This document shows positions 52,509 to 63,744 of a stretch of DNA of 64,000 nt, one piece after another. The translations under genes and the position numbers were made by a program. Where the stretch lies: NCBI GenBank assembly GCA_029204225.1, contig CM055110.1:32730240-32794239 (forward strand). Direction: 5' to 3'. Within the stretch, counting starts at the first letter, position 1, and each line of letters opens with the position of its first letter. The stretch is from Diphasiastrum complanatum. Lineage: Eukaryota > Streptophyta > Lycopodiopsida > Lycopodiales > Lycopodiaceae. The notes under the pieces are model-generated. The model made no database searches, was not told the DNA's origin, and saw nothing but the letters and a program-made list of their open reading frames with translations.

Positions 52509-54390
52509 TTGCAATCCACAATTTCAAGATTTAGTTATTCCACATCGACTCTAATGGGTTGGCATTACGAACAAGAGGATGACGATCAGTCATACTGTGA
52601 TGACGATTGTGACAATGATGTGGGGGAATATTGGAATCAAGGTGATGATTACATCGAAGATCATGATCAAGGTGACAACATCGTTGATGACAATCAATAT
52701 CAAGACCAGAACGATGATTTTGCTAATGATCATCAGTATCAGAACTACAATGACACTTCAGAACTTGACCATTACTTTGAAGATTTCAACGACGATCAGC
52801 AAAGTGAAGAACACACGAACCAGTCATTGAAGATGGCTCTACAGATGAAGCAGTTGAACCATGTGATGGTCAGGATGAACTAGAGTTCAATGATGGTGAT
52901 AATCAAGATCAAGATCAATTCCAGTTTGAAGCGACAAGCATGGATGAGCAACAACAGGTGCAAAGTGGAACAAAATATCACTACGAGCCCATGGATCAAT
53001 TCTATGATCTTGATGAACTCAAAAGACGATATCACCATGCTGTAGAACAACATTTTGATCATAATGAAGATGATAATGTTGATTATGAGGCCTATGAAGA
53101 TGCCTATGAAAGTGAAAAAATTGATTACAATGAAGGGTGTTCTCTCTATGCCACTACAGGTATGATTGGCCCTTCTCTGATGGGTACATCATTTGCTTAT
53201 GCAAATGATTTTAAGGAGGGAAGGAATATTACTATGGCTAGTGGAGCGACAATTTCCAGTCCCCATGTCAATTTTGTAGGAAGTCTAACACCATCAACTC
53301 AACAACAATGGGTCAATATTCATGGAAGATCAAATAATAGCGTAGACCCTACTATTAGTAAAGTGAGCGGTGGAACAAATGAAACAAACAGGACAACAAT
53401 TACAAGAAAGGTCAGAGCGAAGATGGGAAGAAATGTACAACAAGATGGCTGCTCATTTTGATTCTATCTTGCAATCGGCTGGTATTCCACAACAGCCAAT
53501 TGATATTCGAACTACGAATCCTGAATTGTATACCACTGTTGATGTCTATGGAACAACGCTTTCTCTAGTCCAAGCCAAAGGTCGATCGAGATGTTTTGAG
53601 CAAACAAGATCATGAATCTTCTGATGAAGCTGATGATTTCAAGGAAGAAAACAAAATTCTTAATATCGATCTATCTTCCATGGAGACAAATCATTATCAG
53701 CAAAGCACCAATGGACAAGTGGATGAAGACCAACTTGAGAATCTAGATCAAGTCTTGTCCGATAGTTGTAATGATCAGGACCAAGGTCAAAATAAGGAGG
53801 TATACTATGAGCAGAACAAACTTCTACAACGACAATTAAATTATGGAGTACAATTCGATTGCCGAGAATTATGCTCTACTCCACAAATCAGTGGTTACGA
53901 CCATATTATTGATAATGATATATATGGAATTATTGCTGAACATGGATCAAGCGAGCGATATACCATTGATGCAAAATTCAAATACCAATATAGCAACGAG
54001 CTTTTTGATGATGAAATTGTTATCAACATTGCTTCAATGAAGTCAATAATAAGAGATCCATCCAAAGATCTGAAGCAAATATGCACCGAGCTAGCAATCA
54101 ATGAATCTAATGTGATATTGATGTAAGGAGTTGGTGCAAAATCTTTGAATATTCTGGCATTGGAGAATGTCATCAATCCTATTCAAAACCGTCAAATTCC
54201 TTGTGTACAGATGACCAAAAAGATCCCTACACTGCATGGGATTTGATGAATCTGAATGTGGGATGCATGGCTCTAATAACTACTCTGGAGTTACAAATGG
54301 ATACCACTATGCTACATCAAGGAGCTATACATAAGGCTAGAGCACTGGATGCAGTGACAAAAATAGATGCATCTGGAATTGGATAGCCCA
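52509..54390 (+). pseudogene. Acidic Asp/Gln/Asn/Tyr-rich ORF of element D, frameshifted
   Basis: I do not recognise a domain. The frame starts MQSTISRFSYSTSTLMGWHY and is extremely rich in Asp, Gln, Asn and Tyr (DDDQSYCDDDCDND, NQYQDQNDDF). A shift near 52830 leads to VIEDGSTDEAVEPCDGQ and FYDLDELKRRYHHAVEQHF. A second shift near 53385 leads to a helical segment (RSERRWEEMYNKMAAHFDSI), and a third near 53580 leads to LSKQDHESSDEADDFKEEN. It stops at 54126, with coding-like text continuing to about 54390. The intact protein would have been about 600 residues, acidic and largely disordered. It might act as a Gag-like or RNA-binding partner, but there is no zinc knuckle to support this. Confidence 0.55.
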
Positions 54391-54762
54391 TCCAATCAAG
54401 GACGATACTGAGGAAGAAGACTTTCAAATGTCTGTTGCTTGGATCCTGTCAACCCATGCAGAACTAATACAACTTGAGGCTTTTCTGTTTTTCATCAATC
54501 TCTTCTTCAATGATCTTATCAAATCTATGGGATTAGTTGTAGATCAAAGGTTCTTTATGAAGAATTCTTGTTGCAACCTTGTTCTACGCTAAAAAGTTGA
54601 GACAACAAAATCTGATGTAGATGGCTACTGAAAAGAATAATACAAGAAAAGATGTTTCTTACTCAGGTCGGCCAAATATCTTCGACTACCACCAACGGAT
54701 TCATGAAGCATGGCACCAACAAAAGAGCTACATGGTCTTCATTTTTGAGGGCAAAAATACTT

Positions 54763-54775
54763 AAAGTAGGGGGAG
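54763..54775 (+). other. Polypurine tract of element D
   Basis: AAAGTAGGGGGAG lies directly before the 3' LTR. Confidence 0.85.
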
Positions 54776-55335
54776 TGTCATGTGATGCATGTAATTATCC
54801 CATGAGCTTACTAATGAATTGCCAAATATAGCCATGGGACTAAATTAGATTAGAACTAGTCAATAGGACAGTTAATAAAGTGGTTCAAACAACCTTGCTA
54901 GAATTGAGAATAGCTTCTTCTAATAATGGTTGTGAGGCCCAATTTAGCTAAATAAGGCCCCAAACTTATAGTAGAGGCACAAATGACCACTATAAATAGC
55001 TGATGTTGTGCTAAATTTGGAGGCTTTTGTTCATTTTGTAATTTTGAGTTTTAAGAGATCTTGGAGCTTCTCTTGGAGAGCTTTCTTGATGGAGAAAATG
55101 GTTCATGTGCCTAAAATCACATGAGAGCTATGATCATGCTCTAGAGTTAGGCCCTATCTTGTGAATGATCAATGATCATGAATAAAGATACCTTACTTTC
55201 CTATTTTGGTGAAGGTTTGCTACTTTTAGCTATCTTCTTGATTTTTGACTAGTTTCTTGATTTCTTGCATTTCCATTGTAATTTGATGTTTAATGAATGG
55301 ATTAGATGTTTGAATGCTAAGGTTGGCACATGACA
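54776..55335 (+). repeat. 3' LTR of element D
   Basis: This LTR of about 560 bp has perfect 9-bp inverted ends (TGTCATGTG and CACATGACA) and is followed by the target duplication CTTTC. Confidence 0.92.
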
Positions 55336-55340
55336 CTTTC

Positions 55341-55807
55341 AAGGACACTATATTTTTTGGGTAGAAATACATTATACACTATTTTAAACTAATACCTTTG
55401 ACTTGCCATAAATTTTTAACCATACCTTGAAACTATGCCATGTACCATATCATCGGAAAGCACTTGTCAAACGCTTTCTAACGCACCAAACTCCCCTGCT
55501 AAAATTGGACTTACCGCTAAAAAGTTATGTAATTTTTAATGTGGACTCAAAAAATTATGATTAATAAAATCCCCATACTTTTGACTTGCCATAATGTTTT
55601 AACTGTAGTTTGAAAGTATGTCATGTAACATATCATTGGAAAGCACTCATCAGCGCTTTCTAGTGCACCTAACTGCGCTGAAATTGGACTTACCACTAAA
55701 AAGTTGTCATTTTTAATGTGGACTCAAAACAATTATGAGTAATAAATTTCCCAAAAAGTGAAATGTACTACCAAAAGGTACAATAAAAAATGAGTTCTTC
55801 TTTTGTA
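55341..55807. repeat. TIR element interior with tandem units of about 180 bp
   Basis: Two imperfect units (about 55380-55560 and 55565-55745) share the order GACTTGCCATAA, TTGAAA.TATG, CATATCAT.GGAAAGCAC, AAATTGGACTTACC, AAAAGTT and TTTTTAATGTGGACTCAAA. The same module occurs inverted inside element D (52184-52370). Confidence 0.75.
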
Positions 55808-55830
55808 CCACCAAACCATGCTTTTAGCCA

Positions 55831-56039
55831 GGATCTATCTCCTAGAATCTAGGAATCTAGAAGGTCAACACTAGCCACCAATGATGATGTGGCAAATTTA
55901 GAATCTAAGCTAAATGGATTAGGATAAGCTCAATGAGTTGTCTCACATGTGCTGGAAGTGGCTTAGAGAGAGAAATCCACTATTGTGTACTTGATCTATG
56001 ATGGATCCATTTTGATGCCAATGATGAGCATTGGTTTGG
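55831..56039. other. Copia LTR-like text, weak
   Basis: Phrases such as CTCCTAGAATCTAGGAAT and GAAGGTCAAC recall the LTR of element B (CTCCTAGAATATAGGAAT near 42942). This is probably a diverged LTR relic. Confidence 0.35.
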
Positions 56040-56345
56040 GAGCAAATCTTGATGTTATCACTCTCTTATGCATGATATTTTGATGTGAATGTTTAAGAAC
56101 TTGTTAGTAATCATTTTCTTTGTTAGTTGTACACTCATTGGTTTTCACACGTGTGAGGATGTGTGAGGACGTAGGATCATTAATATTGATTGTTCTTGCT
56201 TGGAAGAATAGTAATTGACAATGAAAGCTAGTTTTGAGTGCTCGTCTTGATCTTTAATCATCCAAGTTGCCAATCACTCTTATTGATCTAAAATAGATCT
56301 AATAAGATCCATTTTTTTATTTTTATCACATATATGTCAAATATG
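56040..56345 (+). repeat. Direct repeat flanking the integrase relic, copy 1
   Basis: This matches 57000-57290 from GAGCAAA through ATGATATTTTGATGTGAATG to TTTTTATCACATATATGTC, with a few indels. It contains a TCACACGTGTGAGG word. It may be a diverged LTR or a leader segment. Confidence 0.78.
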
Positions 56346-56999
56346 TCTAGACAATCCTTAACACTTGATCTCGACTATCCAACCAACAAAGTCGACCTCC
56401 ATGTATGTCATAGAACATCCTTGGAAAACAGACCTTAGATCAAGTCATAGGCATGCAACAAAAGATGTTCTAGACGTTGTTCATTCAAATATATGTGGTC
56501 CAATGCAAACTCTATCATTGCTCGGATGACAGTATTTCACTACCTTCATTGACAAATAGCTCAAAAGAACAACTGTTTATTTTATTAATAGCAATCGAAA
56601 ACTTTCAAAATCTTTTGACAATTTAAGGAGCATGCAAAAATGGAAACTGCTAAGAAAATTAAAGCATTGAGGTCCAACAATGGGGGAGACTACACTACCA
56701 AATTCAAGGAGTACTACCTTAACAACGACATTGAACAACAGTTCATTACCTCCTATTCGCCTCAGTCGAATGGACTAGCTTAGAGAAAGAACAGAACCTT
56801 ACTCGAAACGGCCAAGTGTATGCTTGCTTATGCGACACATCTGAAAGTCTTATGGGCTGAAGATGTTTCCATTGCAGCTTATATCCAGGATAGATGTCCA
56901 ACTAAAGGTCTCTCAAACAAAATGCCTAAGAAAGTTTGGACAGGCTCCAAACCATCATTATCAAACCTATGCGTTTTTGGATGTATGAGCATTTGTTTG
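56346..56999 (+). pseudogene. Copia integrase core, decayed
   Basis: With shifts the plus strand reads VVHSNICGPMQTLSLLG (first catalytic Asp replaced by Asn), YFTTFIDK, KIKALRSNNGGDYTTKF (second Asp also Asn), FITSYSPQSNGLA, then TAG at the codon where relatives have the catalytic Glu, RKNRTLLETAKCML and WAEDVSIAAYIQDR. All three catalytic positions are therefore lost. A near copy with the same TAG is at 63745-64000. Confidence 0.9.
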
Positions 57000-57290
57000 G
57001 GAGCAAAAGTTATCACTCTCTTACGCATGATATTTTGATGTGAATGTTTAAGAACTTGTTAGTGAGTATTTTCTTTCTTAGCTGTACACTCACACGTGTG
57101 AGGATGTGTGAGGACGTAGGATCATTAATCTTGATCATTCTTGCTTGGAAGTGTAGTAATTGACAATGAAAGCTAGTTTTGAGTGCTCATCTTTAATCAT
57201 CCAAGTTGCCAATCACTCTTATTGATCTAAAATAGATCTAATTAAGATCCATTTTTTTATTTTTATCACATATATGTCGAACATGTCTAG
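57000..57290 (+). repeat. Direct repeat flanking the integrase relic, copy 2
   Basis: This is the second copy of 56040-56345. It ends abruptly where the inverted copy of repeat E starts. Confidence 0.78.
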
Positions 57291-57292
57291 AA

Positions 57293-58088
57293 CCCTCTTA
57301 AGTTGTGTACTTGAAAAATGGATATGAATGGTATGCTGTCTGCGATGTACCAAAGCTATCTTCCACATACATTTTTTGCGCATGATAGTGATGGACATGC
57401 ATCACATATTGTGTGTAGTTTCAGAAGCTAGCTTTGATCTGAATGACTAGCGAAGAAGCACTTTCTTGCTCTACAAATGGTTGCTTATATTCAAACTCTT
57501 TATTATAAATATGAAAGGATGATAACTTGTTTTGTTAACTATAGTACACAATGATCACTACTATCCTTCAAAGGATAGCATGACTGTTCGGTTGTTTTGT
57601 AACGAAAGATTACGTACAAAGTCCAGAGATGGAGTTGCTCTACTTTCATTTTATCATAAAAGTTACAACTCAGATACTTGCACGTTTTGGTTCTAATTAG
57701 TAAATCTCATGATTTAACCTGACTGCTATCATGCTATTGACTGGTTGCTATTTCAAAGAAAATACTAGTGTGATCAATCACTAATAGATATAACAAACGC
57801 TTCTTGTAGCATCAAATATTACTACAACCTTCTTTTTCGATTAGGTTTGATTTTGAACCATAAGACTATAAGCGTCTACATAGGTATGCACATAAACCCA
57901 TTCGCTCCTGATTGATGTAAGCGATCAATAAAAGGCTTTCTTTAATATGTGGAGTTCTGTTTTCACATTATGTGACAATAACATTATGAATGATTTGATT
58001 CTAAAGAAGGCAAGAGCAGTCGAAGGATTAACATGGCATGTTCACAAGAAAACACATCTACGATCATCCATGTATGAGTTCTTCGAAA
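57293..58088. repeat. Repeat E, inverted partial copy
   Basis: This is the reverse complement of about 20412-21212, highly similar. In this orientation the plus strand carries an open start MWSSVFTLCDNNIMNDLIL, truncated at SSMYEF by the junction to a copia relic. Confidence 0.87.
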
Positions 58089-58930
58089 TCAGTAATTCTA
58101 CTTACTGATAACAGATTCATTGAGAGTTTAGGTACATACAAAACATTTGATAGTGGTTTGATTTGATCATGTTGGAACTTCAATCTTATAGTGCCTTCAC
58201 CTTTGATAGTATGTGTGCTATCATCACCAACATGAACTAATTTCTTTGTACTATAAGGCATATAGGAGTGAAAATGCTCATGATGATTGGTCATATGTTG
58301 AGTAGCTCCCGAATCTAGAAACAAGAAATTATCAACTTGCATCTTTTGGTCTTTGATTATAAACGCTCCTTTGTCCATGTTGATTGTAGGATATTGAGAT
58401 GATACTATGACTACATTCGCCTATTGATCTGGTTGGTTATTGGCATTCTTTTCTTTTAGAATTTTGCAACCCTGAATCTCATGATTACTGCATTTGCAAT
58501 ACTTATAGAACTTCTTCTTCTTTGACTATGGATTTGATAACTGCTCTTGACTCTGTGTCGGCTTCTAATTCGATGTCGACTGCTTAGGGCTTTTCTTCTT
58601 CTGTCGCTTAGAACCTTTATTGACATATAGAGCGTGACATGATGAAGTCAAAGAGGTGTCTTGACTTCTTCGATTATCTTCCTGCAACAATATAGTGATA
58701 ACTCTAGTGAGAGTTAAATCTGAGTGTGTCGATATGATCATCACCTAGTTTTCATATGTAGAAGGCAAGCTTGATAGCAATTTCATAATTGCATCTTGAT
58801 TGTCAATGGTTGATCCGACATTTGCCATCTATTGCAAGAGATTGTTAAACTGGTTAACGTGATTTTGAAGTGAATTACCATTTCACATCTTGAGTGTGAA
58901 GTGATGCGAAAAATAATGATGGAACGCAAA
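58089..58930 (-). pseudogene. Copia gag/protease relic, another family
   Basis: The minus strand reads AIMKLLSSLPSTYEN (Gag UBN2 C-terminal helix), SDLTLTRVITILLQEDN, a Lys-rich linker, KFYKYCKCSNHEIQGC (degenerate knuckle), then NMDKGAFIIKDQKMQVDNF and FLDSGATQHM (protease active site) to NVLYVPKLSMNLLSVSRI. Stops are frequent in the gag half. It ends at the junction with repeat E at 58089. It differs from elements A and B and resembles the SLPPSY-type copia Gags. Confidence 0.88.
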
Positions 58931-59867
58931 TTACAAATATCAATCAAGCTCTGAAACAAAACGAAACGAAACGAAGCAAAACTAGGTGAAACGAAGCGAA
59001 ACTTAAACGAGTCTGATATTGACATTGCTAAAGTGAAATCAAATTAATCGTGAATGAAAATAATTCGGATGTATTTCAGATATGATTGCTGGTTACTGCC
59101 TGCTATATCATTCCTACAATCCTCCAGAAAGTAGACAGGCACTGTTGATCTACATCATAGATTAATACAACATTCAACAAAACTGAACCAGTGTGTGAAA
59201 TTGATAAAACAAGTGAGTGAGATACACATGCGATAGCAGACAGTAGTTCATTTAAGATCAGACAAAATTGAGAGTGATATGTGCGTAATAGCTATAGTAT
59301 CATCTGTTGATCCTCTTGATTTCGAGGGTTGTATGACAGACCCACACAATGCATTGGCGTGAGAGAGAATAGTGTTCTCTCATGAGTAGTGTCTCGCTTA
59401 CTAGCGGACTTCTTGGATCTCTATAGATTCTGCTTACAAAATTGTCTCGCTCATAGGCGGACTTCTATTCTGTATATTTTCTATCTACTACTGTATGTAT
59501 TTTATGCATCTAGTAATTGCATACATTCAGAGTAGCATATCTGATTGGATATATTAAACAATCTATCACTAATCATGGATTACAAGAGAGGTGGATTAGG
59601 CCTGTCCTAACGTTCTTCCTCTGACGTCATCATATCAGATCAGGATTTTTTGTACTTCATGGTACTTGCATGATCTTCATGATCCTTTGGAACGTGAAGG
59701 TCAAAAGATGTCCGGAAGATTTTTCTGTCGCTTCGAGTCGTTTGACTTTCACATCGTCTGACTTTCTCCTGTTGTATCACAAACATTTTTCTTTCACAAA
59801 CATTTCACGTTTGTGTCTTTTCGTCAGGATGTTCGCGAACATTTTTGCTTTGTGTCTTTTCGTCAAA
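58931..59867. other. Probable 3' LTR region of the downstream copia relic
   Basis: No gene seen. It contains an imperfect AAACGAAACGAAACGAAGC run near 58955-59005 and two ATTTTGCGAAC/TTTTCGTC-like words near 59815-59870. In minus sense it follows the pol tail of the 59868-62690 relic, so an LTR is expected here, but I could not fix its ends. Confidence 0.4.
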
Positions 59868-62690
59868 CTAAGAGCTGAAAGCTAGCAAAGCTTTGGTAAT
59901 AGAAACGTTTTGTTTCTTCAGCTCCCTCTTAAAGCATGGTAGCTTGATGACTCCAAGACTGCTCCTCTGTTTCTTGAATAAACATTTGTCTAAGGCCTTT
60001 GTAAAAATGTTAGCCACCATTTCCTTTGTTCCAATGAAAATAGTCTGCAATATCTTCTTCTCGATCAGATCCCTTGTCAAGTGATACTTGATTGCGATGT
60101 GTTTTGTACTTGAGTGAAACACAAGATCCTTTGTCAGATGTATTGTCCATCTGCAAAATCAAAGGCTCATTCCTTGTTTCACCCAGTTCGTCAAGGAATT
60201 GTTTGAGCCAAATGATTTCATTAGCCATCTTTGTTGCTGCAATGTACTCTGCTTCGTAGGATGACTGAGCCACAATGTTTTGTTTCTTGCTAACCCAGAG
60301 AATGGCTGCTCCTGACGTGATGGTGTATCCTCTTGAGACACTTTTGCAGTTGTCCTTGAGAGATGCCCAGCTAGCATCACTGTAGGAATGCATCTGGAAC
60401 CCTACATCACGAGAATAACACAAAAAAAAATCTTTCGTTAATTGAAGGTATTGCAAAATTTGTTTCGCAATCTTCCAATGAGTTGAGACTGGATTCGTAT
60501 AGAATTGGCTTATCCTGAACATGGCATAAGCAATGTCAAGACGTGTGTTATCTAGAAGGTACATCAATGATCCGATCATCTTCCTATATGGTGTAAGATG
60601 CATCAATTCTCTTTTTTCTTAAGTCTTCGAACAGTCTTCATTCATCACGACTGTTTCTGCAAGCATTGGAGTATTTGTTCTTTTGCAACCCAGCATCCGG
60701 AAATCTTCTGGGATTTTTTGGGTATATCTGGACTAATGAAGGTACAATTTACCCCCCTCATAGTCCAATAAGTTCTTCACTTTTGCAGAATATCAAAGTG
60801 TCGTCCACATGTACAGCTACAATGATGATCTTCCCATCTATAATTCTTACATAAACATTGGAATCAGCCATTAGTGGCTTGAATCCCATTAGTCTTTCTT
60901 ATTATACCATTGTCGCACTGATTGCTTCAGACCATAGATACTCCTGTGCATTCTACATGCATAAGTGGGAAGTGAATTTGAAATTTAGCTTGGCGGTTGA
61001 TCCATGCAGACTTCTTCGTCTAGCTCACCATGCAAAAATGTTGTTTTCTCATCCTTGACGTGAATCCTTAGATCATAAGCACCTGCATATGCAAACAGTT
61101 GACGTAGGGACGAACATTTCACGACAGGAGAGAAGGTCTCAGCATAGTCAATACCATACCTCAAAGAAAATCCCTTTGCTACAAGTCTGGCTTTATACTT
61201 AGAAATATCTCCATTTGGTCCATACTTCAGCTTGTATACCCACTTGCATTTTACAGTCTTTCGCTTGTATAGTAATGGCTACAACGTCCATACCTGATTC
61301 TTCCTCTTGGATTCCATCTCCTCATTCATGAATTGGATCCATTTGTCCTTCTCTAGACATTCAATTGCTTCTTCGAATGTTTGTGGTTCTCCACTGAATC
61401 CACAAAACTCTTCTGATGTAGAAGCTGAGCTGCCTGGCACAAATCTTGCTGGAGCTCTTCATTCTCTTGTCGATCTTCTGGGAGATCCTTCTAGAACTGC
61501 AATGCTCTTGCCTTTATCTGCTCTGCTAGGTCCAAAACCATTTTGGTTTACATGTACTGTAGCAGTAGGCTGGCTTGCGAATCTTTCTTTGTCTGATTTG
61601 TCACTCGAATGAGGTGCGACTTTAAACATCTTCGTCTGAGTGTTCGTCCTCTGCTCCCTCTGTCATAGTTGGTAGATCATAGTACTGTCTTGCAAGGACT
61701 TCATAGCTGACAAGATCATCGTTGGCCATTGTTCTGCTCTCATCAAATTTGACATCTCTGATTATCTTCATTGTGTTTGTCTCTGACATATAGACTCTGT
61801 AGTATGACGAATGATTGTCATATCCTACAAGATATCCTTGTTCTGCTTTCTCATCAAGTTTCTTTCGAAGCTTATCAGGAACATGTGCATAAGCTGCACA
61901 ACCAAAGATTCGGATGTGAGTCAAATTGGGTTCTCTACCCCACCATAATTCATGTGGTGTCATGTGAGGAACACCAAATTTTCCTATCCTGTTCTGAATG
62001 TAAGTAGCTCTAGCTACTACTTCAGCCCACAACACTCTTGGAGCCTTCGAATAGGCCATCATGCACCTGGCAGTATCCATTAGAGTATATAATACTTTGA
62101 GCCTCCTACTAAGATCACGCTGAAAGGTCCACAGATGTCTGAATGTACAAGCTCCAGAATTTTTGTAGTTCTGTAGGAGTTTTTGACAAAAGGAGTACGT
62201 GACATCTTACCCTTCATACATGCATCACAAGTCATCGAACTGGTTGCATTCGAGATGCTCACTCCTGTGATTGCTCCATGATGGCTTGCTTGATATAGTG
62301 CCATTGAATTCATATGGCATAGTCTCTTGTGCCATAGAGTATCTGGCGAATCATCATGAGTCTGATGTAGTTGATCTGCAGGTAGCGTACCTTCAAGTGA
62401 TACAGGTTGCCTTTTCTTCTACCTTGAGTGATAAGTGTACTGGTACTTACATCAACAACGTTGCGTGCTTCGTCTGAGAACGTCACAAGCATCCCTGCAT
62501 CAGCTATTCTTGCCACTGGTTGCAAGTCCTGCTGCAGCGTAGACATGAACAGAACATCTTTGAGTCGTCTGTCTCTACCGTTAGCGTTGAGCCATAGTGA
62601 ACCAATACCATTCACTTGATGCTTTGATCCATCTCCAAGAAGGATAAATCTTGATGGATCTGCACTTCGAAAATCAGACATGATCCGTCT
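59868..62690 (-). pseudogene. Copia pol relic lacking the integrase core
   Basis: In minus-strand order: the protease C-terminal half (DGSKHQVNGIGSLWLNANG, DVLFMSTLQQDLQPVARI), pre-integrase CDACMKGKMSRTPF, and the integrase start ELVHSDICGPFSV. It then jumps directly to MDTARCMMAYSKAPRVLWAE, IRIFGCAAYAHVPDKLRKK and EQGYLVGYDNHSSYYRVY, so about 100 residues with the second Asp and the Glu are deleted near 62080. The RT part is badly broken but HVDDTLIF (60800-60811, His for the usual Tyr) and RKMIGSLMYLLDNTRLDIAY are clear. RNase H (SDASWASLKDN, SSYEAEYIAATK) and the tail HSSTKHIAIKYHLTRD and ANIFTKALD follow. It belongs to a family different from A and B and is inactive. Confidence 0.92.
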
Positions 62691-62779
62691 TGATGTAATG
62701 AGTGTGAGGTAGCTCCTAAATCAAGAATTACCTCCTGTCTGTCAGGTGTTGATACTGCACACATGTCTGCATAGATGTA

Positions 62780-62912
62780 GGCGGGTGAAGGACATCTTGC
62801 GTTCGTGTCTTTTCGTCAAGATGTTTGCGAACATTTTTGCTTCGTGTCTTTTCATCAAACTGAGACCTGAAAGCTAGCAAAGCTTTGGTAATAGAAACGT
62901 CTTGTTTCTTCA
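62780..62912 (-). repeat. Copy of the pol-tail/LTR junction sequence
   Basis: This matches 59790-59910 in the same orientation (TTTTCGTCAAGATG, GCGAACATTTTTGCTT, CTAGCAAAGCTTTGGTAATA). The minus-strand frame repeats the polyprotein end (KKQDVSITKALLAF). Such a copy upstream of the relic suggests tandem or recombined elements. Confidence 0.75.
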
Positions 62913-63744
62913 TAAAGAATTTTCTTCAGAGATGCAACTTGGAAGTCACGTCCTGTAGTGCAGGCATTCCAAAAGGAGCCGGGGACCACGACTTAGCTTC
63001 TCGACTTTCAACAATTGTTGTCCGAACCCACTCGACATACAAGTAGCCAACTCGCCAACAAATATCAGACTTAACCAACTCGAAGGTCTGGCACCAACAT
63101 TGAGATCCAGCCTAGCACCATGCCAGATCGGGGGTCCCGAGCGACATGGGTACTTTTCTCCAAGCAAGCCACCTGACTTACATCAAACTCAACCAACTCG
63201 AAGCTTCGTTACAAATGAGTAATATTCATTCCAAGCAAGTCGTCTAACTTACATCAAACTTAACCAACTCAAAGCTTCGTCAGGAGTAGTGGAAGCCAAC
63301 CTGGCACCATGCCAGACTGGACAACCATAAATAGGTTACTTCCACCCAAGCAAGCTATCCAACTTAGCCAACAGGTTGGAGTCCGTTTCCCAAGAGTTCC
63401 ACGAATTAACATTCATGCAAGGAACACTCAGGACCATAATCCATGACAGATATGATGACAACCACTGGCGTCTTGGGATACGACCCTAAGCTATGTGCCA
63501 AATCAAAAAGATTTGAAGCGGCCTTATAACTGGCACTTTTATCAAACATTGAAACCTAGAAGGTAATTAGAGTTAGTTTGAGAAAAATATGAGAAGGTTA
63601 CATTTCAAGTGTGTGACTGACCCTAGTCTCCGGGGCACTGGCATGCAAAGACGAGTGCCAGGACGACATTCTAGCAAGAGGAGCTGAGATTTGGTTGGAG
63701 CTCACTTTGAGTCACAACTCGCATCCCCTATAGTTATGGTTAAG
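62913..63744. other. GC-richer unknown stretch with imperfect 74-bp repeats
   Basis: No gene recognised. The block CCAAGCAAGCCACCTGACTT...CGAAGCTTCG near 63157 recurs with changes near 63231. GCACCATGCCAGA recurs near 63117 and 63305. The wording resembles plant LTR or satellite DNA, but I could not assign it. Confidence 0.4.

Larger units (their letters stand above)
49409..55335 (+). mobile_element. Element D: non-autonomous LTR retrotransposon with ISWI piece
   Basis: This 5.93-kb LTR element has LTRs of about 560 bp (49409-49967, 54776-55335) that begin TGTCATGTG; the right copy ends CACATGACA. A primer-binding site (49972-49983), a polypurine tract and a target-site duplication CTTTC (49404-49408 and 55336-55340) are present. 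The interior has no gag, protease, integrase or RT that I can recognise. Instead it has a long leader, which includes an antisense ISWI gene fragment, and an acidic ORF with frameshifts. It fits a LARD-type element mobilised in trans. Confidence 0.88.
49379..55830. mobile_element. Terminal-inverted-repeat element split by element D
   Basis: GGCTAAAGCATGGTTTGGTG at 49379 is mirrored by CACCAAACCATGCTTTTAGCC ending at 55830, with one extra A. Removing element D and one copy of its CTTTC target duplication leaves an element of about 520 bp. There is no transposase, so it is MITE-like. A target-site duplication is not obvious, so the superfamily is undetermined. Confidence 0.6.
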
